64,000 bases of DNA from an uncultured Aquimarina sp. Lineage in GTDB: Bacteria > Bacteroidota > Bacteroidia > Flavobacteriales > Flavobacteriaceae. A program made the translations under genes and the position numbers. Below the pieces are notes generated by a model. That model was not told where the DNA came from, made no database searches, and saw nothing but the letters and a program-made list of their open reading frames with translations. This document shows positions 27,615-36,577 of this stretch, piece by piece. Location: the NCBI GenBank assembly GCA_947498775.1, contig CANMLL010000005.1:237751-301750 (forward strand), in the 5' to 3' direction. Every line of letters begins with the position of its first letter. Position 1 is the first letter of the stretch.

Positions 27615-30101
27615 ATGAAAAAATATTGTATCGTCATATTAACAATAATTGCAATTAATGCATCATTTGCCCAAATTTCGGTTACCGGTAAAATTGTTGA
27701 TGTAGATAAACGACCCATATTTGGGGCTACCATCTCGTATACGAACCAAAGTTCAGGAATAACCAACGGTACAGTTACCCAAGAAAACGGTAACTTTGCT
27801 TTTGAACTTGCGCAAACAGGAGATTACCAAATTGATGTTAGTTACATAGCCATGCGGTCGTTGCGTTTACAGAAATTATTTGACCAAACTCAAACTTATG
27901 ACCTGGGTATATTGGTCTTAGAGCAGGATGTAGAGCAATTACAATCTGTAGAAATTACGGGAAGAGCTCGAACAGATTATAATAGTGACTATTCTTTTTC
28001 GGCAACCAAAGTAGCCATAAAAAATAAAGAGCTGCCACAGGCCATCACTTCAGTAACGAAAGAATTAATAGCGGATCGTCTCGCCTTCCAATTACCAGAT
28101 GCCGTAAAAACGGTAAGTAATGTTACGGTCACCGGCTTATACAATCACTACAATATTCGCGGTATTACACAAGCAGATGACGGACAAATACTAAATGGGA
28201 TGCGTACACGGCAATATTATTTTCTGCAACCCATTACCTCACATATTGAACGCGTAGAAGTCATCAAAGGTCCTTCTTCGGTTACTTTTTCTAGTGCCGA
28301 CCCAGGTGGAACCGTGAATATGGTGACTAAAAAACCTTTGAAACAAAAGCGAAGTGAAATTTCTGCGACTACGGGTAGTTTTGGAACTTTGAGAGCAACT
28401 GCTGATTTTACGGGACCTTTGAACGATTCTAAAACGCTACTATACCGCTTTAACGCAGCGTTTCAAGAGGCAAATTCGTTTAGGGATTTGGTAAAGAACA
28501 ATGCCTTTTTGATAACCCCTTCGTTTAGTTACATTCCTAATGAAACAACGGCACTTAATGTTGAAATGATTTACAGCAATGGTGTCGGAAATTTAGATCG
28601 AGGACAACCCATCTTTGGTAGCATTAATGGAGAATTTGATTTGAACAGTACCCCTATTTCTTTAAACGTAGGTGCCTCCAACGATTTTTTCAAGTCTAAA
28701 GAAGTGGTTATCATGACTAACTTCACAAAGAAGTTTACCGATAATTTTGGGTTCAATGCGTCTTATATGAAGCAAACCTGGGATGAAGATTTAGCAGAAC
28801 ACAGAACCGTAAACAGTGCTGCGGTTGATATTGAAGGAAATGCGATACCAACCTTAGCTGCCATGCGCTATGTAGAACGCGAGCAATTTTGGGATACGGA
28901 TAATATTAGTGCATTTTTTAATTTTGACACCAAAGGGAATAAAATCACGAATAAGTTCTTAGTAGGATATGATGGAACGCGATGGGAACGCACCATTGGA
29001 GGAGGACAAAACGGTGCAAGACGCTATTTACGATTAGACGGCTCGGTAACCAATTTTAATGTTGATGAGGCCAACCAATTTCAAACTATGGAAATTGATG
29101 GTGTCGTAATGCCTATACCTAATGTACCACACTTTAATTTAGAAAATCCAAGCAATGGTATTCGAGAGACAAAAGACTATACGATTTCTGAGTTTGAAAT
29201 TCCGGCAAACCTCTCCACGACCGGTGGAATTTATATCCAAGATCAATTCAAAATAGGTAAATTTTCTGCCTTGGTAAATTTAAGATATGAATGGTTTAAT
29301 GACATTTTTGATTATGAAGGGGATGAAGAAGAATTTAAGAATGAAGCGTTCATTCCTAGAATTGGTTTGACCTATGAGGTTACTAATAACATAAGTGCTT
29401 ATGTCACATATTTAGAGGGATTCCAGCCTCAAACAAATACCGTGTCATTATCCCCTGCTACCGAAGGCTTCTTTTGGTCTGCTTCACCTGGTAGATTTGA
29501 CCCCTTAGAAAGTAGTCTAAAGGAAATTGGTGCCAAAGGAGAGTTCTTTAATGGAAAAGCAGTGTTGAATGCATCCCTTTTTTATATTACTCAAAAGAAT
29601 ATTCTAATTGGTGATACCTACGATTTGGAAAATTTAACTTCTAGAGGTGAGCAACGCAGTAAAGGGTTTGAAACTGATTTCTCAGGATATGTAACACCAA
29701 ACTTTCAATTGGTAGCATCCTACGCCTATACCGATGCAGAAATTGTTGAAGATGAAGATGAATCGCTAATTGGAGAACGCATCGGTGGGGCTCCAGAACA
29801 TAGTGCCAACCTTTGGGGTAAATATGATTTTACCGGCAACACGCTCAAAGGTATTAGTGTTGGTTTGGGGGCGCAGTACAGTGGCGAAAAATACTCTTGG
29901 TATGCAGATCGCCTGTTACTGCCAGAATATACAGTTTTTGACGGTGCCATCTATTACAGACCATCAAATGCAAATATTCAATTGACCCTTAAGGTGAATA
30001 ACCTTTTCGATAAAACGTATTGGCTAGGAGCTTTAAATGCATCACGATTAGCACCGGGAGTTCCACGGAACGTCTTGTTAAATGCAACATATAAATTTTA
30101 A
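27615..30101 (+). CDS. TonB-dependent siderophore receptor with CarboxypepD_reg-like N-terminal domain
   Basis: This 828-residue protein has a signal peptide (ITIIAINASFAQ). A carboxypeptidase-regulatory-like domain follows (about 22-105, ITGKIVDVDKRPIFGATISY-type), then the plug (about 125-245, IERVEVIKGPSSVTFSSADPGG) and a 22-strand barrel ending GVPRNVLLNATYKF, the typical siderophore-receptor C-terminus. It imports ferric siderophores or similar ligands across the outer membrane using TonB. It is unusual in being sandwiched between an ABC-2 ATPase gene and its permease genes. Confidence 0.9.
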   Translation: MKKYCIVILTIIAINASFAQISVTGKIVDVDKRPIFGATISYTNQSSGITNGTVTQENGNFAFELAQTGDYQIDVSYIAMRSLRLQKLFDQTQTYDLGILVLEQDVEQLQSVEITGRARTDYNSDYSFSATKVAIKNKELPQAITSVTKELIADRLAFQLPDAVKTVSNVTVTGLYNHYNIRGITQADDGQILNGMRTRQYYFLQPITSHIERVEVIKGPSSVTFSSADPGGTVNMVTKKPLKQKRSEISATTGSFGTLRATADFTGPLNDSKTLLYRFNAAFQEANSFRDLVKNNAFLITPSFSYIPNETTALNVEMIYSNGVGNLDRGQPIFGSINGEFDLNSTPISLNVGASNDFFKSKEVVIMTNFTKKFTDNFGFNASYMKQTWDEDLAEHRTVNSAAVDIEGNAIPTLAAMRYVEREQFWDTDNISAFFNFDTKGNKITNKFLVGYDGTRWERTIGGGQNGARRYLRLDGSVTNFNVDEANQFQTMEIDGVVMPIPNVPHFNLENPSNGIRETKDYTISEFEIPANLSTTGGIYIQDQFKIGKFSALVNLRYEWFNDIFDYEGDEEEFKNEAFIPRIGLTYEVTNNISAYVTYLEGFQPQTNTVSLSPATEGFFWSASPGRFDPLESSLKEIGAKGEFFNGKAVLNASLFYITQKNILIGDTYDLENLTSRGEQRSKGFETDFSGYVTPNFQLVASYAYTDAEIVEDEDESLIGERIGGAPEHSANLWGKYDFTGNTLKGISVGLGAQYSGEKYSWYADRLLLPEYTVFDGAIYYRPSNANIQLTLKVNNLFDKTYWLGALNASRLAPGVPRNVLLNATYKF

Positions 30102-30103
30102 GT

Positions 30104-31543
30104 ATGAGAAAATCAATTATCTATTTGTTGGCGGGTCAACTATGGAAAGATGCCTTTAGATCCAAAGTTATGCTTATAGCGTTGGGGCTGATGCTATTTT
30201 TATTGCTTTTTTCGGCCTATAGCGGTTGGGAAAATTATCATGACCAAAATTATACACGAGATCTAATGCAGGATGAAGTTCAGCAAAGCTGGGAGAATAA
30301 TCCCGATAAGCATCCACATAGAATGGCACATTATGGTTCTTTTGCATTTCGATTAAAACATGTGCTCAGTGTTTTTGATGTAGGCATGGAAAATTTTGTC
30401 GGAAACGCGGTATTCTTAGAAGCACACAAACAGAATACTGTCAACTTTTCTGAAGCCAGCATGTCTACAGGTTTATTGCGTTTTGGAGAAGTGAGTTTAG
30501 CAATGCTATTGAAAGTCATTGTGCCCCTTTTGATTTTCTACTTGGGCTTTGCGAGCATCGCGCGAGAGCGAGAAAACGGTACCCTGAAACTTTTAATAGG
30601 TCAAGGTATTCGTAGGAAAGAAATTGTTTTTGGAAAGGTGTTGGGACTATGGGGTTTATCCTTGATTTTTCTTTTTTCGGTTTTTCTGGTGGTATTGTTT
30701 TTTGTGCTTATGGAATCCTATGATACCCTCTATAGGGATAGCTTATTAAGGTTTGTGGTGCTGTTCATTTCTTATGTGCTATTTTTTGCTATTCTCAGTG
30801 CCATTACCATTTTGGTATCGGCTTTTAGTAAAACCGGCAAAGGAGCCTTAGTAAAACTTTTAGGAATCTGGTTACTATTTGTCATTATTTTGCCTAAATC
30901 GCTACAAGCTATAGGCTATTACCTTTACCCTACACCTTCGAAAATAGAAATGGAAACCGCCGTAGAACATGATCTAATTAGGCAAGGTGATAGTCACAAC
31001 CCAGACGATCCGCATTTTAAGGCCTTGAAAGATTCTGTGCTTTTAGCAAATAATGTAAAAAATGTAGAAGATCTTCCTTTTAACTACGGTGGATTTATAA
31101 TGGCAAAAGGCGAAGCTTTGAGTACGGCAATTTATCTAGAACATCAAGAACGCTTATATCAAATCTATAATAAACAGAATGATATAGAGCGTAATTCTGC
31201 TTTTCTAAATCCCTATACCGCTATAAAAAACGTATCTATGGCTTTCTCAGGAACAGATTTTCAGTCGTTTCTTCATTTTAAAGATAAAGCCGAAGCATAT
31301 CGGTATAAATTGGCTCAACAAATGAATCAATTACAGATGGATTTTATTCCCAATAAAGGAAAGGCGGGTCCAAATACGATCTCTAGCAATTACTGGAAAG
31401 AATTTCCACCATTTGAGTACCGTTTTTTAAGTATTTCCAGCGTGTTCCAAAACGAGTTAACTTCGATCTTAGCACTATTGTTATGGGGAGTATTGGCCGT
31501 TTTTGGTCTGTTAAAAGTATCCACGAACTTCAAAGCCATTTAA
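30104..31543 (+). CDS. ABC-2 / DUF3526-type permease 1
   Basis: In this 479-residue protein a first membrane helix near residue 25 is followed by a large extracytoplasmic region. A cluster of helices comes next (about 135-270), containing the cytoplasmic-loop motif ASIARERENGTLKLLIGQG that marks ABC-2 permeases. A second large soluble region and a final helix near 455-475 complete it. It starts 2 bp after the TonB receptor and pairs with the homologous permease downstream. Confidence 0.8.
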   Translation: MRKSIIYLLAGQLWKDAFRSKVMLIALGLMLFLLLFSAYSGWENYHDQNYTRDLMQDEVQQSWENNPDKHPHRMAHYGSFAFRLKHVLSVFDVGMENFVGNAVFLEAHKQNTVNFSEASMSTGLLRFGEVSLAMLLKVIVPLLIFYLGFASIARERENGTLKLLIGQGIRRKEIVFGKVLGLWGLSLIFLFSVFLVVLFFVLMESYDTLYRDSLLRFVVLFISYVLFFAILSAITILVSAFSKTGKGALVKLLGIWLLFVIILPKSLQAIGYYLYPTPSKIEMETAVEHDLIRQGDSHNPDDPHFKALKDSVLLANNVKNVEDLPFNYGGFIMAKGEALSTAIYLEHQERLYQIYNKQNDIERNSAFLNPYTAIKNVSMAFSGTDFQSFLHFKDKAEAYRYKLAQQMNQLQMDFIPNKGKAGPNTISSNYWKEFPPFEYRFLSISSVFQNELTSILALLLWGVLAVFGLLKVSTNFKAI

Positions 31544-31544
31544 G

Positions 31545-32885
31545 ATGTACAGTTTATTAATTAAATCATTTTTTAGAAGTAAGATGTTCCTGGTAAGTCT
31601 GGTATTGCTAGTAACAGTCGGAATAATTAGTATACTAATTGGTAAGCAGTATTTGGTGAAACAAGAAAAAGCTATTGTTGCGGCACAAGAATTTCAAGAA
31701 GAAAGCATTAAGAGAAATTTAGAATATCACAATGATGATCTTGGTTTGTTATTGTATTATTTACGATTTACATTAATTAAAAAACCAACCAATATAAGTG
31801 CTATTTCTATAGGACAGAGTGATGTAAATCCGTTATTACAAGCAGTTACTATTCGTGGATTGGAAGGACAGAAATATGACACCGATTTTGAGAACCCATC
31901 CTTGTTAATGTCTGGAAATTTGGATTTGGGATTTGTTATTATCTATCTGTTTCCATTAGTATTAATCGCCATGACTTTTAATTTATATTCTGAAGAAAAA
32001 GAATTGGGTACTTGGAGAATATTAGCCGCACAAACCTCTGAAAAAGCAGGTTTTTTGTTCAAAAAACTAATGGTAAGGATAGGTTTTGTTTTTATTATTT
32101 TACTATTCCTTATGTTCATGGCGAGTATGCTTCTTCAAATACCGATGAACCAAAACTTTTGGGCTATATTTCTGCAAGGCATCTTGTATGTATTGTTCTG
32201 GAGTGCGTTATGTTTATGGATAGTTTCTCTACTAAAAAACTCTAGTTTTAATGCATTAGCCTTAATTTCTATTTGGGTGGTACTTACCATTTTACTTCCG
32301 GCAATGGTTAATAATTATGTGCTTAATCGATACCAAGTGCCGGAAGCTTTAAATGCTATGGTAGAACAACGAGATGGTTATCACGAAAAATGGGACTTGG
32401 AAAAAGATGCGACCATGACTGGATTTTATGAAGCCTATCCGCAATATAAAAAGTATACAGTTCCTGAAGATAAATTCAGTTGGATTTGGTATTATGGAAT
32501 GCAACACATGGGAGATTTGGCCGCAAAAAATACGAGTGCCGAAATGATAGAAAAGATTATGTTACGCAATACTGTAAGCGAAAAAGTGGCTCTTTTTGTG
32601 CCTACCATGCATGCTCAGCTAAGTTTCAATAATGTAACAGGGACCGATATGATTAGTCATTTAAATTTTTTAAAGGCGTTAACTGAATATCACGAGAATT
32701 TACGGTTACATTTTTATCCTAAAATCTTTGAAAACAATCCTGCAGATTTAATTGATTGGAAAACTCATCACACTAAATTTTATAGCTCAAAACGTGATTT
32801 TAGCTGGATGCGTCTGATGCTTCCAACCTTACTCATCATGTTAATAATAGGAACTTTTGGAATGTTAAACCTTCGAAAACTATGA
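31545..32885 (+). CDS. ABC-2 / DUF3526-type permease 2
   Basis: This 446-residue protein has the same architecture as permease 1: an N-terminal helix, an extracytoplasmic domain, a helix cluster with the SEEKELGTWRILAAQ loop, a second soluble domain and a C-terminal helix. The two probably form a heterodimer driven by the ATPase at 26921. The gene starts 1 bp after the preceding stop and is followed by a hairpin terminator. Confidence 0.8.
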   Translation: MYSLLIKSFFRSKMFLVSLVLLVTVGIISILIGKQYLVKQEKAIVAAQEFQEESIKRNLEYHNDDLGLLLYYLRFTLIKKPTNISAISIGQSDVNPLLQAVTIRGLEGQKYDTDFENPSLLMSGNLDLGFVIIYLFPLVLIAMTFNLYSEEKELGTWRILAAQTSEKAGFLFKKLMVRIGFVFIILLFLMFMASMLLQIPMNQNFWAIFLQGILYVLFWSALCLWIVSLLKNSSFNALALISIWVVLTILLPAMVNNYVLNRYQVPEALNAMVEQRDGYHEKWDLEKDATMTGFYEAYPQYKKYTVPEDKFSWIWYYGMQHMGDLAAKNTSAEMIEKIMLRNTVSEKVALFVPTMHAQLSFNNVTGTDMISHLNFLKALTEYHENLRLHFYPKIFENNPADLIDWKTHHTKFYSSKRDFSWMRLMLPTLLIMLIIGTFGMLNLRKL

Positions 32886-32892
32886 ATAAGAC

Positions 32893-32919
32893 AAGGGTTA
32901 GATACTATTTCTAACCCTT
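32893..32919 (+). terminator. Terminator hairpin of the ABC/TonB operon
   Basis: AAGGGTTAGA and TCTAACCCTT form a perfect 10-bp stem around a 7-base loop, starting 8 bases after the last permease stop. The trailing T-tract is weak (ATTGTAAT). Confidence 0.65.
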
Positions 32920-32929
32920 ATTGTAATAC

Positions 32930-33035
32930 TGTTTACAGAATAAAGTTGATAACTTAGTTCTCATTGCATACACATTTTGCCTCCACTCCTCTGCCCTTTC
33001 TACAAAAAGAGTATTTCATTACGATGCGACAGCGC
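32930..33035 (+). repeat. Short repeat block R8
   Basis: A reduced copy of the repeat opening: 'CATTGCATACACATTTTGCCTCCACTCCTC' followed by 'GTATTTCATTAC', comparable with 'CATTCCACACACATTACACTCCCCTCC ... GTATTCCATTACC' in R5. It sits between two gene modules. Confidence 0.45.
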
Positions 33036-33038
33036 AGG

Positions 33039-34196
33039 TTATTGATTAATAGCTTTTAAATGGGCATATACTGGTTGTCCTTTTACTTTCATTTCTACTT
33101 CTCTATCAAAAATCTTAATACCTTTTACTTGATTAAGTTTTCCGTTTGGAGCGAAAGCTTTAACACCATAGAATTCCCCATTTTCATTTATAGCTTTAAC
33201 ATTAACAATATTACCTGAACGACTAATGCCTTTTATATCTAGTTTTACATTATCTTCGGTTACTGCCTTAATATCGTAAACAGTACCATTTTTTCCAATG
33301 GCACTTACAGGTGAATATTCGTCTGAACTTTGCATTATTTTAACAGGTAGTTCGTACTCTTCTACAAATGCCTTAATATTCATAAAACTATGTTGTTTAG
33401 AATCTTGTGTTGCTTTTACATCAAATGTATTGCCTTCTGCATCAAAAGCTTTCACATCTAGATTTTTACCATCAGCAGTTACCGCCTTAATATTCCAGAT
33501 AATTCTTTCAAAATCAGTTTTATATGTTCTTTTCTTATTGATTTCCGATTTTTTAAACATTTTAAACTCAGCTTCATTAGCAGCTGGGTGCATTGCTTTA
33601 ATATGAGCATGGACGCCTACACCTTTTAATGTCATCTCTCTTTCTCCTATGTTAACTTTTATACCTTTAATATCATTCTGTTTTCCATCTGGAGAAATAG
33701 CTTGCAATCCAATATATTTCCCCTCTTTAGTAATAGCTTTCATAATGACAATATTTCCAAATCTTCTAATGCCTTTTATATCCAGTTTTTCACCTTCTTC
33801 TGTTATTGCTTTAATGTCATACGTATTTCCTTCATTACTTATAGCTGCAACAGGTGCAAATTGGTCATCATTCAATAACAACTTAACTGGTAATTCATCA
33901 TCATCTGCAATAGCTTTTACATCTAATAAAACATCTTGATCAGAGTTTTGAATTGCCTTAATGTCGAAGGATTTCTCTTCTTTATCAAAGGCTTTAACAT
34001 CTAAGCTTTTTCCATCTGGAAGAATGGCTCTAACATTCCAATAGATATTGTTAACTTTTACAATTTCCTCTGTTTCCGTTTTACTCGTTTCATCTTTTGA
34101 AGGGCTATTATTACAGGCTGTTAATAAGAATAAAAACCCAAGAATAAATAAATTATAACTGATCGATCTAATGAATGAATGGTTTAAGTCTTTCAT
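33039..34196 (-). CDS. Lipoprotein with a duplicated array of D(I/V)KA(I/F/V) repeats
   Basis: This 385-residue protein has a lipoprotein signal with lipobox LTAC. The mature protein consists of two homologous halves of about 155 residues (about 45-205 and 225-385), each opening I-WN(V/I)(R/K)A and ending H(I/L)KA. Inside each half short units recur with KAI/KAF/KGI endings (LDVKAFD, YDIKAIT, LDIKGI), suggesting a regular beta-strand repeat fold. No catalytic residues or known domain are recognised. It probably acts as an exposed structural or binding lipoprotein. It stands alone between R8 and R9. Confidence 0.75.
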   Translation of the reverse strand: MKDLNHSFIRSISYNLFILGFLFLLTACNNSPSKDETSKTETEEIVKVNNIYWNVRAILPDGKSLDVKAFDKEEKSFDIKAIQNSDQDVLLDVKAIADDDELPVKLLLNDDQFAPVAAISNEGNTYDIKAITEEGEKLDIKGIRRFGNIVIMKAITKEGKYIGLQAISPDGKQNDIKGIKVNIGEREMTLKGVGVHAHIKAMHPAANEAEFKMFKKSEINKKRTYKTDFERIIWNIKAVTADGKNLDVKAFDAEGNTFDVKATQDSKQHSFMNIKAFVEEYELPVKIMQSSDEYSPVSAIGKNGTVYDIKAVTEDNVKLDIKGISRSGNIVNVKAINENGEFYGVKAFAPNGKLNQVKGIKIFDREVEMKVKGQPVYAHLKAINQ

Positions 34197-34209
34197 AATT
34201 AAAAATTAT

Positions 34210-34800
34210 CTTTCGAATTACCTAAAAGTAGAAAAAGATGACACTATTTTTTATGATATTAGTCATAAAAAATAGATGTATCTTGATTCCACATATCTAC
34301 CTGTCGGCAGACAGGTATTTACTCATTAGATACTATTGTTTTAAGAAATCGTGAACCGAAATGGTTTCGCTTCCCTCCTATACTTCGATTTCGCTAAGCA
34401 CAGATTCGTTGCTTAAAGAATGTTCCATTATCTTTTCTTATAGGAACTTTCCGTTAGAAAGCTTTTAAAATAGACTGTAAAGTAAATAAATGCCAAGGCT
34501 TTGGCTCGCCCATAATTGCAAAGATTCTCAATATTTACAATGAGAAAAACCTATAACTATAAATTATTTTTATAATCCATACTTTGATTCAATACACAAA
34601 CAATTAAAATATCAATAGCTGTAGTCAAATAATGTGTTCAAATAATCATACTATTGGTGTAATGTACAATATTCATCAAACATTTTAAAATTAAGAACTG
34701 CGAATCAATAATTCTGTAAGCATTCCCATTTTACATACATTATTACTACATAATTTGACTCAGCACAGAAAAGATTCTTAATTTTTAAGTTCAAATGATT
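34210..34800 (+). repeat. Repeat block R9 carrying a parDE scar
   Basis: The block includes the palindromic motif CCTGTCGGCAGACAGG near 34300, 'GTTCCATTATC', 'GTTAGAAAGCTTTTAAAATAGACTGTAAAG', a hairpin (34515-34526 / 34530-34541) related to that of R5, then the collapsed parDE sequence (34557-34735). No intact gene lies in it. Confidence 0.75.
34557..34735 (-). pseudogene. Deletion scar of a second parDE toxin-antitoxin cassette
   Basis: Positions about 34557-34632 match the 3' end of the parE gene at about 17847-17921. Positions 34633-34735 match the sequence upstream of parD at about 18388-18487. The intervening ~465 bp, containing nearly all of both genes, are absent. The junction reads CAAATAATGTGTTCAAATAA, with CAAATAA at both sides, so a short direct repeat may have mediated the deletion. 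Confidence 0.75.
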
Positions 34801-34819
34801 TCTTCAAAAAAACAGAACA

Positions 34820-36268
34820 TTAAAACATAAGTCCTAAACCCAAACTAACTTGACCTTCACTTTTTCCTTGAGACGAATCAAGGTTGTAACCTACTCCAAG
34901 TGTGGGACCTAATAAGACTTTATGCTGTTCATCCCCTATATTGCCTCTTAAATAAATAGAACCTCCTGTATAGAGAAATCCACCCGGAACAAGAGGTTTA
35001 CCTTTAGCATCAAACATAGAAAAACCTCCGGTTATAAATACGTTTGCCTCCCAAATATTTCCTGTGTACGTAAATTTGGTAGTGAGCCCTGTCTGCATGG
35101 AACCAAAAGGTTTAGTTTTTTCATCTTCACTTTTAAACCCTCCTGAACCGGCCAAGTACAAACCTGATGTAAGACTAAAGTTCTTGGACTTTATTAGCAG
35201 ATCTAAGAAATCAAATTGTAGCTTCATACCGGCATCTAATTTTTCCTTGGCTGGGCCTGACAAAGCTTGTTGCCATTTCAGAAATAACCCTGTCTTCAGG
35301 GCAAGTTTCCAGTGTTCTCCCCAGGGAGAGCCCAAGGGGACTTTTAGGCTTCCTTCTGCATTAACAGCACCACTCACCCCTTTTTTATCTGCTTTCACAC
35401 CGGTTCCAATATTTATTGCTTTCTTAACCTTCTTTTTTTGTTTTTTAACTTCATGAACTTGATCTGAACTTGGTGGATTATCATCTACTGGAGGAGTTTG
35501 TCTGGCTTCAGAATCGTCGTGTTGACCTGTCAGCCATTGACGGTAGCCTTCTGTATATTGCAGCCCTTCTCGATAAGGAACCCCCGTCTCTTGACTATAT
35601 TTCCGGGTAAGTTCTTCGTGCATAGAGGCTGTACCACCATGATCAGGGGTTCTTTGGATATGATGATGGAGATTGTTTTGTTGAACAACGTGTGTCAACT
35701 CATGTGCCAGTAACCTCTTCCCTTCATGATCAGTAGGATTGTATTGCCCTTGATTAAAATGAATATCATTTCCTACTGTAAAAGCCTTGGCTCCCAGCTC
35801 CTGGTTCATCTGAATAGACTGCCTGCCTGTATGGATTCTTACCCCACTAAAATCCATCCCAAACTTCTGGCTCATCTCAGATTTGGTAGATTGATCCATA
35901 GAGCCACCTCCTCCTTTGCTTGAGCCGATTTGACTTTCTAGTTTATTACTGGCGTACCCTTGTTTTCGGAACAATTTGCCTTGAACCGGATGCTTAGAAT
36001 AACTTAATGGGGTGATTTGTGATGCAATACTTTTGCGTTGCACCGAATTATTAACTACCTGAGCTGCGATCCGATCAGCTTCTTGTTCATACGGATCTCC
36101 GGATTGTCCAATTGCCAGTTTGGTTTGGATAGCAACCGGGTTAAAAAAAGGGGATTTAACTTGGTTAGAAGCTGAAAAAAAACTTCCATCACCTCTCTTT
36201 CTAAAAAATGGCGTTGATGTGTTCGATTTTGAATATAATGATTTCTTGATTTTTGACGTTGTTCTCAT
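34820..36268 (-). CDS. DUF4157 (eCIS core) protein with beta-rich C-terminus
   Basis: The central region (about 55-205) of this 482-residue protein is the DUF4157 domain: GDPYEQEADRIA, FGMDFSGVRIHTG, AKAFTVGNDIHFNQGQY and the metalloprotease-like HELTHVVQQ. This domain is found in cargo or toxin proteins linked to extracellular contractile injection systems. After a charged linker (KKQKKKVKKA) the last ~200 residues alternate polar and hydrophobic residues with many Gly and end in an aromatic residue (LGLGLMF), like an outer-membrane beta-barrel. No contractile-system genes are in the window. It starts at an ATG 52 bp downstream of a strong palindrome. Confidence 0.8.
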   Translation of the reverse strand: MRTTSKIKKSLYSKSNTSTPFFRKRGDGSFFSASNQVKSPFFNPVAIQTKLAIGQSGDPYEQEADRIAAQVVNNSVQRKSIASQITPLSYSKHPVQGKLFRKQGYASNKLESQIGSSKGGGGSMDQSTKSEMSQKFGMDFSGVRIHTGRQSIQMNQELGAKAFTVGNDIHFNQGQYNPTDHEGKRLLAHELTHVVQQNNLHHHIQRTPDHGGTASMHEELTRKYSQETGVPYREGLQYTEGYRQWLTGQHDDSEARQTPPVDDNPPSSDQVHEVKKQKKKVKKAINIGTGVKADKKGVSGAVNAEGSLKVPLGSPWGEHWKLALKTGLFLKWQQALSGPAKEKLDAGMKLQFDFLDLLIKSKNFSLTSGLYLAGSGGFKSEDEKTKPFGSMQTGLTTKFTYTGNIWEANVFITGGFSMFDAKGKPLVPGGFLYTGGSIYLRGNIGDEQHKVLLGPTLGVGYNLDSSQGKSEGQVSLGLGLMF

Positions 36269-36320
36269 AATGTAACACTTTTATTTTTTTACTTAAGGGC
36301 AATCCCAACATTTGTAAACA

Positions 36321-36359
36321 AATAACCCCATATCCAAAATATATGGATATGGGGTTATT
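36321..36359. terminator. 16-bp perfect palindrome, terminator-like
   Basis: AATAACCCCATATCCA and its exact complement flank a 7-base loop. It lies between the end of the permease gene (36578, minus strand) and the start of the DUF4157 gene (36268). This is the only strong signal in the 309-bp gap 36269-36577. It probably ends permease transcription; a T-run is weak on both sides. Confidence 0.65.
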
Positions 36360-36577
36360 CAACTTTTTAACTGGTCTGAAATTACAAAAAATATATCAAA
36401 GTACTGATAATCATTTTGTTAAATACTTTATAAACTTTTCCAGACATTCTTTTTAGCTAAAATTTGTTTATCAACAGCTTTATCCATTTTTTTTCATCTT
36501 GTAAATCATATTACAGTTCAGTTTAGAAGCGTATAGAAAAACGATATTAGAACCAAATGTTATGTTTAAAACCACCA

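Noticed and set aside
33298..33939. Two plus-strand open frames opposite the repeat lipoprotein
   Set aside because: They arise from the regular codon pattern of the minus-strand D(I/V)KA repeats.
17616..34541. Repeated hairpins considered as a CRISPR array
   Set aside because: Copies are kilobases apart, of unequal length and separated by genes; there are no regular spacers and no cas genes.
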